From Anaerolineae bacterium (GTDB lineage Bacteria; Chloroflexota; Anaerolineae; J102), in contig JALWDV010000601.1 of NCBI GenBank assembly GCA_027036755.1, positions 1 to 8,989 of the forward strand: a stretch of DNA of 8,989 nucleotides. Direction: 5' to 3'. A model generated the notes under the pieces. The model ran no database searches, was not told where the DNA came from, and saw only the letters and a program-made list of their open reading frames with translations. How positions within the stretch are numbered: position 1 is the stretch's first letter; the number at the start of each line of letters is the position of its first letter. The position numbers were made by a program, and so were the translations under genes. Below, one piece after another: positions 5,815-8,989 of this stretch.

Positions 5815-6024
5815 GGGTGCGTCCCAAATGAGTTGGAAAGTTAAAATAATCCATTCATTAACGGGGCGCTTCGCGCCCGCGGCCAGCGCCGGGGGATGAA
5901 GTCTCCCGGCTAGAAACAGCGCCCCTGTGGGGCTAGCCGGATTTATCCGGCGCTGTTTTGTAGCCCGGCGACTTCATCGCCGGGCGGACGTGGCAAACGC
6001 TTCCAACCGAAATGGGGCGCACCC
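5815..6024 (-). mobile_element. MITE-like non-autonomous element, copy 2 (210 bp, inverted)
   Basis: This is the reverse complement of the element at 1020-1240, about 14 substitutions apart by eye and lacking that copy's 11-bp terminal duplication. The termini are GGGTGCGTCCCA and, read inwards from the right, GGGTGCGCCCCA, giving a cleaner inverted repeat of about 25 bp with GTTGGAA inside both ends. It lies between the convergent ends of the CNNM-family gene and the HIT gene. The strand given is relative to copy 1. There is no coding capacity. Confidence 0.87.
5862..5985 (-). other. Structured core of MITE copy 2
   Basis: The same fold as in copy 1: junction stem AAACAGC (5914-5920) with GCTGTTT (5952-5958), inner hairpins GCCCC-TGT-GGGGC (5921-5933) and GCCGGA-TTTA-TCCGGC (5936-5951), and the 9-bp hairpin GCCCGGCGA-CTTCA-TCGCCGGGC (5963-5985). 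The triloop differs from copy 1 (ACA instead of GAA on the element's strand) while its stem is unchanged. The GGGGGATGAAGTCTCCC hairpin has one mismatch, so not every stem is preserved. Confidence 0.65.
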
Positions 6025-6033
6025 AAATCTTCT
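6025..6033 (+). repeat. Target-site duplication, right, MITE copy 2
   Basis: AAATCTTCT directly follows the element's right end and differs in one base from 5806-5814. Downstream to 6106 is a CTTCGTGTCTTCGTGG stretch, resembling an arm of another palindromic repeat, and no gene. Confidence 0.65.
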
Positions 6034-6106
6034 TTGAATGACTTCGTGTCTTCGTGGCAAAAGAGGACGGTTGAGCAAACCACCTTCGGCGTCGGCAAGG
6101 CCCGGT

Positions 6107-6460
6107 TCACGGCTGGCGGGCGACCATAGGCCCGAGGGGTCTGCCGCCGATGAGGTGCAGGTGCAGATGCGGCGCCACCAGGTTGGCGTCCGGGCCATAG
6201 TTGACCAGCAGCCGGTAGCCCGATTCCGCCACGCCTTCCATTTCCGCCACCTGGTTGGCGACCTGGATCATCTCCTTCAGCACATCGTCTTCGAAGGCCC
6301 GGGGATCGCGAATATGATCGATATGGCGGTTGGGCACGATGAGGATGTGCACCGGAGCCACGGGGTTGATGTCCCGAAACGCGGTGACGTTGGTTCCGTT
6401 GTAAACGACTTCGGCGGGAATTTCGCCATTGACGATTTTGCAGAAAATACAGTCGGTCAT
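6107..6460 (-). CDS. HIT family (histidine triad, HINT-like) nucleotide-binding protein
   Basis: A 117-residue cytoplasmic protein of normal HINT length. The triad HLHLHL is at H98-H100-H102, where the middle His is the nucleophile in nucleoside phosphoramidate or AMP-lysine hydrolysis. The N-terminal CIFC (C4, C7) together with PNRHI (H46) suggests the zinc site seen in many HINT proteins. The block VHILIVPNRHI and the C-terminal GGRPLGP are also typical. Two ATGs stand in tandem (6463 and 6460); GAGG at 6466-6469 lies 5 nt before the second and only 2 nt before the first, so 6460 is preferred. Module B copy 2 begins about 30 bp upstream and is likely part of its promoter region. It is monocistronic here. 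Such proteins are near universal and say little about context. Confidence 0.95.
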   Translation of the reverse strand: MTDCIFCKIVNGEIPAEVVYNGTNVTAFRDINPVAPVHILIVPNRHIDHIRDPRAFEDDVLKEMIQVANQVAEMEGVAESGYRLLVNYGPDANLVAPHLHLHLIGGRPLGPMVARQP

Positions 6461-6490
6461 CATTGCCTCGCAGGGATAAAGAGATTGTGA

Positions 6491-6600
6491 GGATAGAACG
6501 CAGAAACTTCTGATGCCCGCAGATTTTCGCAGATTGTTTTGATTTTATCTGGTTTCATCTGCGTAGATCAGCTTTTTCTGCGTCATCTGCGTTCTATTTA
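6491..6600 (+). repeat. Palindromic CGCAGA repeat (module B), copy 2, uninterrupted
   Basis: The intact form of the repeat split at 951-1309. Outer inverted ends are TAGAAC (6494-6499) and GTTCTA (6591-6596); arms contain GCAGATTTTCGCAGATTG and TCTGCGTCATCTGCG. The 9-mer TTTTGATTT sits at 6537-6545, at the centre of the palindrome, and equals the target duplicated by MITE copy 1. It lies between the HIT gene's start and the following modules. Confidence 0.8.
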
Positions 6601-6614
6601 CGGAACAGTCGCCA

Positions 6615-6628
6615 TGAGCAATTGCTCA
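6615..6628 (+). repeat. Perfect 14-bp palindrome TGAGCAATTGCTCA
   Basis: TGAGCAATTGCTCA is perfectly self-complementary and lies between modules B and C, where the first cassette has no counterpart. It has the shape of a dimeric regulator site, but nothing links it to a known operator. Confidence 0.4.
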
Positions 6629-6652
6629 CCACATAACGAACGAAAATCCCTC

Positions 6653-6744
6653 GTTACGTCATTCCGACGACCGAAGGGAGGAGGAATCTCCTCGTTAGCA
6701 TGGAGATTTCTCGGTCGCTGCGCTCCCTCGAAATGACGTAGGAG
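6653..6744 (+). repeat. GTCATTCCGACG palindromic repeat (module C), copy 2
   Basis: GTTACGTCATTCCGACGACC, GGAGGAATCTC, then GAGATTTCTCGGTCGC and CGAAATGACGTAGGAG. It matches 1321-1435 except that the middle is CTCGTTAGCATG instead of the GTGCGACGCAC hairpin. Here the GGAATCTCC/GGAGATTTC inner stem is intact, so this is probably the more original form. Confidence 0.75.
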
Positions 6745-6748
6745 AGAC

Positions 6749-6804
6749 GTAATGCGTGATTCGTGATGCGTGACGACCTCACGCATTACGCATCACGCAT
6801 CACG
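6749..6804 (+). repeat. GTAATGCGTGATTCGTGA palindromic repeat (module D), copy 2
   Basis: A 56-bp palindrome with an extended stem: CGTGATTCGTGATGCGTGA, CGACC, then TCACGCATTACGCATCACG and a final CATCACG. It differs from 1440-1495 at a few positions only. Confidence 0.75.
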
Positions 6805-6871
6805 AACGTTGCAGACTCGCCCGACGCTGGTTTTGCCAACCTTCAGCAATCAGCAAGCGTTCTATTTTCGG
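6805..6871 (+). repeat. GTTGCA-TTGCCAA-TTCAGCAA repeat (module E), copy 2
   Basis: Follows module D as in the first cassette and ends in TTCTATTTTCGG about 50 bp before the VanZ-like gene. It is more diverged from 1496-1558 than the other modules. Between it and the gene (6872-6919) the DNA is AT-richer, but I see no clear -35/-10 pair. Confidence 0.6.
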
Positions 6872-6919
6872 AACATCTACTATTTTACGCCAAAACGGGT
6901 TCTGAGCGATAATGAGGGC

Positions 6920-7402
6920 ATGAGACGCTCCTGGCTGTTGCTGTTCTGGCTGTTGGGCATTTTAGCGCCCATGGCCTGGCTGGCCCGCTTCATCCCCGGC
7001 TACAATCAGCTCTTCGATTTTGTCTTTAGCCCGGCCTGGATGCACTGGGGCAGCCACGCGCTGCTGTTCGCCGTGCTCTGCTTTCTGCTGCTGACGCTGC
7101 TGGCCCCGGAGAAGCGCGTGCGTTGGTCGCGGGTGGCGCTGGCCTTTGCCGTAGTGCTGCTGGCGGCTTTCGCCCAGGAGCGCATCCAGCTTTGGTACAA
7201 GGCCCGGGCCTGGGGCGGCGACGAGTGGTTCGACTTGGGCGTGGACGTTACGGGCGCGCTGCTTGGGCTGGCGGCGTGGGCCTGGGCGTGGGCGAGAGAA
7301 AGGGGGAAGCGGCGGGAAGATGCACCGCCGGCAGCCACAGATGCCAAGCCCGGGCGGGCGGCTGATAGCGAAAAATCTGCAAGCCCCCATCGCCCGCATT
7401 GA
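6920..7402 (+). CDS. VanZ-like family membrane protein
   Basis: A 160-residue small membrane protein with helices near 5-22, 44-62, 71-86 and 105-125. VanZ-like features are HWGSHALLFAVLCFLLL (42-58), QERIQLW (86-92, with the E-x-x-Q pair E87/Q90) and FDLGVDVTGALLGL (104-117), corresponding to the family's DxxxNxxGallG. VanZ itself gives low-level teicoplanin resistance, but most members have no known role and resistance should not be assumed. The frame is open back to 6770, inside a repeat; ATG 6920 is chosen because the hydrophobic domain starts just after it. There is no well-spaced ribosome site. The tail after residue 128 is charged and low-complexity, and residues 110-160 are encoded opposite the convergent LVIVD gene. 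Confidence 0.8.
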   Translation: MRRSWLLLFWLLGILAPMAWLARFIPGYNQLFDFVFSPAWMHWGSHALLFAVLCFLLLTLLAPEKRVRWSRVALAFAVVLLAAFAQERIQLWYKARAWGGDEWFDLGVDVTGALLGLAAWAWAWARERGKRREDAPPAATDAKPGRAADSEKSASPHRPH

Positions 7403-8989
7403 GAAAGAGGAGATCGTCCTCTGCTGAAAGGACATCCAGGGGGATGTTGTAGTAGGATGGGTATTGATGTCGTTTGAGGAATGTGGTCGCTCGGGCCTGG
7501 GGATGCTCGGGATCGCTGAGGTTATAGGCGTGCAACGAGAGCTGACGCCTCCCATCATGACAAACCGCAAAAAGCGTATCGCCCGCCACCGCAACATTTT
7601 GGGCGGTGGCGTCGCAATTCAATGTTGCTTCTATTTTCGGCGATTCCGGTTGAGAAACGGTGACAAAAACCAGGCCTCCGTAATCGCCAGCCACGATAAC
7701 CCGATCTCGGTAGTTATCCAGCTCCCATGCGATGTTGGCAGGCATAGGCAAGTTGGATACAGGATGAGGCAGGTAATCATCGCTGACATCCCAAACGATC
7801 AAGTCACCGAACCCGCTCGTTGTGTACATCACGTCATCCACCACGTGGAGATCGTTTATTGTTTCCAGTGACATGAAAAAGGAAATCAGCCTGGGGTGCG
7901 CTGGTTCGGAAACATCGAACACCAGAAGGTGCGAATCCACAGCCAGATAAATCCGTTGATTGGCGTAATCAACGAGATGGGGAGCGAGGGGCAGGGGATA
8001 GCGGGCGATCTCCCTGGGAGCGGAGGGATCGGCGATATCCAGCACCCGCAGAGCGTAACTCGTTTTCATCGTTTCGCTGTCAAATCGCCGAAAGGCCTGA
8101 TATGCGACGCCCTCGGCCACCACAAAGTCCTCGACAGCGGCCCCGTCACCGGCCCGATCCTCCCCCAGCAATCTCGGATGCGCCGGATCGGACATATCGA
8201 AGATGCGGAAATGATCTCCCGCCGAGACATAGAGCCGGTTTCCCTGGGGAACCGCCTTCCCGATTCGCCCCATTTTGGGAATGACGCCCGCCAGCCGCGG
8301 CGCTGCGGGATCGCGGATATCCGAGATCAGAATGTCGTCGAACCAGTTGCTGCTGAAGAGTAGGGTTGGCGAAGCCAAAAGCGCTGTCGCCGTCGCCTTG
8401 TAAGCCCCCAGCACTTGCGGATTGGCCGGATCGCTGACGTCCATCGAATGGATGTCGCTGCCAGCCAGGTAAAGGGTGTTTTGCTGCAAGGAGAGCGCCC
8501 ATGCCGTAAAATCGACATCATCGATGGCAAGCTCGTTTAGCGCGGCCGGATTGCTGACGTCAACCATGATAAGCACGGATTCCATGCCCGAAACCTGCTG
8601 GGCGAGGATGTAAGCCACGCCGTCGCCCACCTGCATACCGGAAAACTCATCCATCGTCGGCATTCTGTAGCCATCCAGAAGGCGAACGTGCGCGGGATCA
8701 GCCACATCGTAGGCGTAAAGCGTGTAGCCTTTGGTGATGAAAACCGTGTCGCCCGTCGCAGCCAATGCCGACACATCGGGATAGATTTGAGCGTGTCCCA
8801 TGATCCGAACGGCGTCGCCTGATGTTTCCAGAATGGCCAGAAACCCCTGGCCCTGTCCCCATCCCGTCACATAAACCTGATCGCCCTGGGCCTCGACATG
8901 GGAGACGATGGCGTTGGCGAACAGATGGCGGGCGAGCTGCATCTGATGGTCGGGCTGGATGCGGAACGCCCACAATCCCCCGATGTCAT
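7248..8989 (-). CDS. LVIVD-repeat (beta-propeller) surface protein, N-terminus outside window
   Basis: The frame is open from the TAA at 7248-7250 to the right edge of the window with no stop, so the start and any signal peptide lie beyond 8989 (a TTG at 8975 is not a convincing start). Over about 580 residues I count roughly 12 units of the LVIVD type: a short strand such as GDTVFITKGY or GNRLYVSAGDH, then LxxxDVSDPAxPxxLG (MDVSDPANPQVLG, FDMSDPAHPRLLG, LDIADPSAPREIA, FDVSEPAHPRLIS). Two six-bladed propellers would fit. Several late units are degenerate (FVTVSQPESPKIE, AYNLSDPEHPQAR). The end, HLWLPAVHLP plus a Pro/Ser/Thr-rich tail, resembles C-terminal motifs of exported Chloroflexota proteins. 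Location is probably extracellular; function unknown. Its last ~50 codons overlap the VanZ-like gene. Confidence 0.88.
   Translation of the reverse strand, partial: DIGGLWAFRIQPDHQMQLARHLFANAIVSHVEAQGDQVYVTGWGQGQGFLAILETSGDAVRIMGHAQIYPDVSALAATGDTVFITKGYTLYAYDVADPAHVRLLDGYRMPTMDEFSGMQVGDGVAYILAQQVSGMESVLIMVDVSNPAALNELAIDDVDFTAWALSLQQNTLYLAGSDIHSMDVSDPANPQVLGAYKATATALLASPTLLFSSNWFDDILISDIRDPAAPRLAGVIPKMGRIGKAVPQGNRLYVSAGDHFRIFDMSDPAHPRLLGEDRAGDGAAVEDFVVAEGVAYQAFRRFDSETMKTSYALRVLDIADPSAPREIARYPLPLAPHLVDYANQRIYLAVDSHLLVFDVSEPAHPRLISFFMSLETINDLHVVDDVMYTTSGFGDLIVWDVSDDYLPHPVSNLPMPANIAWELDNYRDRVIVAGDYGGLVFVTVSQPESPKIEATLNCDATAQNVAVAGDTLFAVCHDGRRQLSLHAYNLSDPEHPQARATTFLKRHQYPSYYNIPLDVLSAEDDLLFLNAGDGGLQIFRYQPPARAWHLWLPAVHLPAASPFLSPTPRPTPPAQAARP

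Noticed and set aside
6107..7402. Resistance or defence island from the HIT and VanZ-like genes
   Set aside because: HIT proteins are housekeeping and VanZ-like proteins are widespread without resistance. No other resistance or defence gene is nearby.
7464..8363. Forward open frames opposite the LVIVD gene
   Set aside because: Shadow of the regular repeat codons on the minus strand; the products lack domains.

Overview
The window is GC-rich bacterial DNA carrying six protein-coding genes and two long, gene-free stretches packed with palindromic repeats. The gene content suggests a Chloroflexota bacterium, probably an Anaerolineae-like lineage: a motor-less XPB/Ssl2-type helicase-associated protein, a CPBP protease, a VanZ-like protein and a large LVIVD-repeat surface protein. 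This assignment is inference from gene types and base composition; no rRNA or other marker lies in the window.

Layout. Positions 3-725 (+) hold the C-terminal catalytic half of a 2-oxo-acid dehydrogenase E2 subunit, cut by the window edge. Positions 726-1695 hold no gene and consist of nested palindromic repeats, including a 221-bp non-autonomous mobile element (MITE). Positions 1696-5533 (+) are a tight three-gene operon: helicase-associated-domain protein, CPBP intramembrane protease (4-bp overlap), and a CNNM/CBS/CorC 'hemolysin family' protein (14-bp gap). Positions 5534-6106 hold no gene but carry the second MITE copy, inverted relative to the first. Positions 6107-6460 (-) encode a HIT-family (histidine triad) protein. 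Positions 6461-6919 are again a repeat mosaic, arranged in the same order as the one before the operon. Positions 6920-7402 (+) encode a VanZ-like membrane protein, whose 3' end overlaps by 155 bp the convergent LVIVD-repeat protein (7248 to beyond 8989, -), whose N-terminus lies outside the window.

The most notable content is intergenic. Two copies of a ~210-bp element (1020-1240 and 5815-6024) have imperfect terminal inverted repeats starting GGGTGYG, 9-bp target duplications and a highly structured core. The core is a perfect three-way junction flanked by hairpins whose loops are complementary. Copy 1 split a palindromic repeat at its exact centre, and the uninterrupted ('empty site') version of that repeat is in the same window at 6491-6600. 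The flanking sequence is a cassette of at least four palindromic modules, present twice in direct orientation (951-1558 and 6491-6871) ahead of different genes.

No rRNA, tRNA, CRISPR array, phage module or defence locus was recognised. The genes are mainly housekeeping or envelope-related; the operon suggests a membrane or envelope role only by association.
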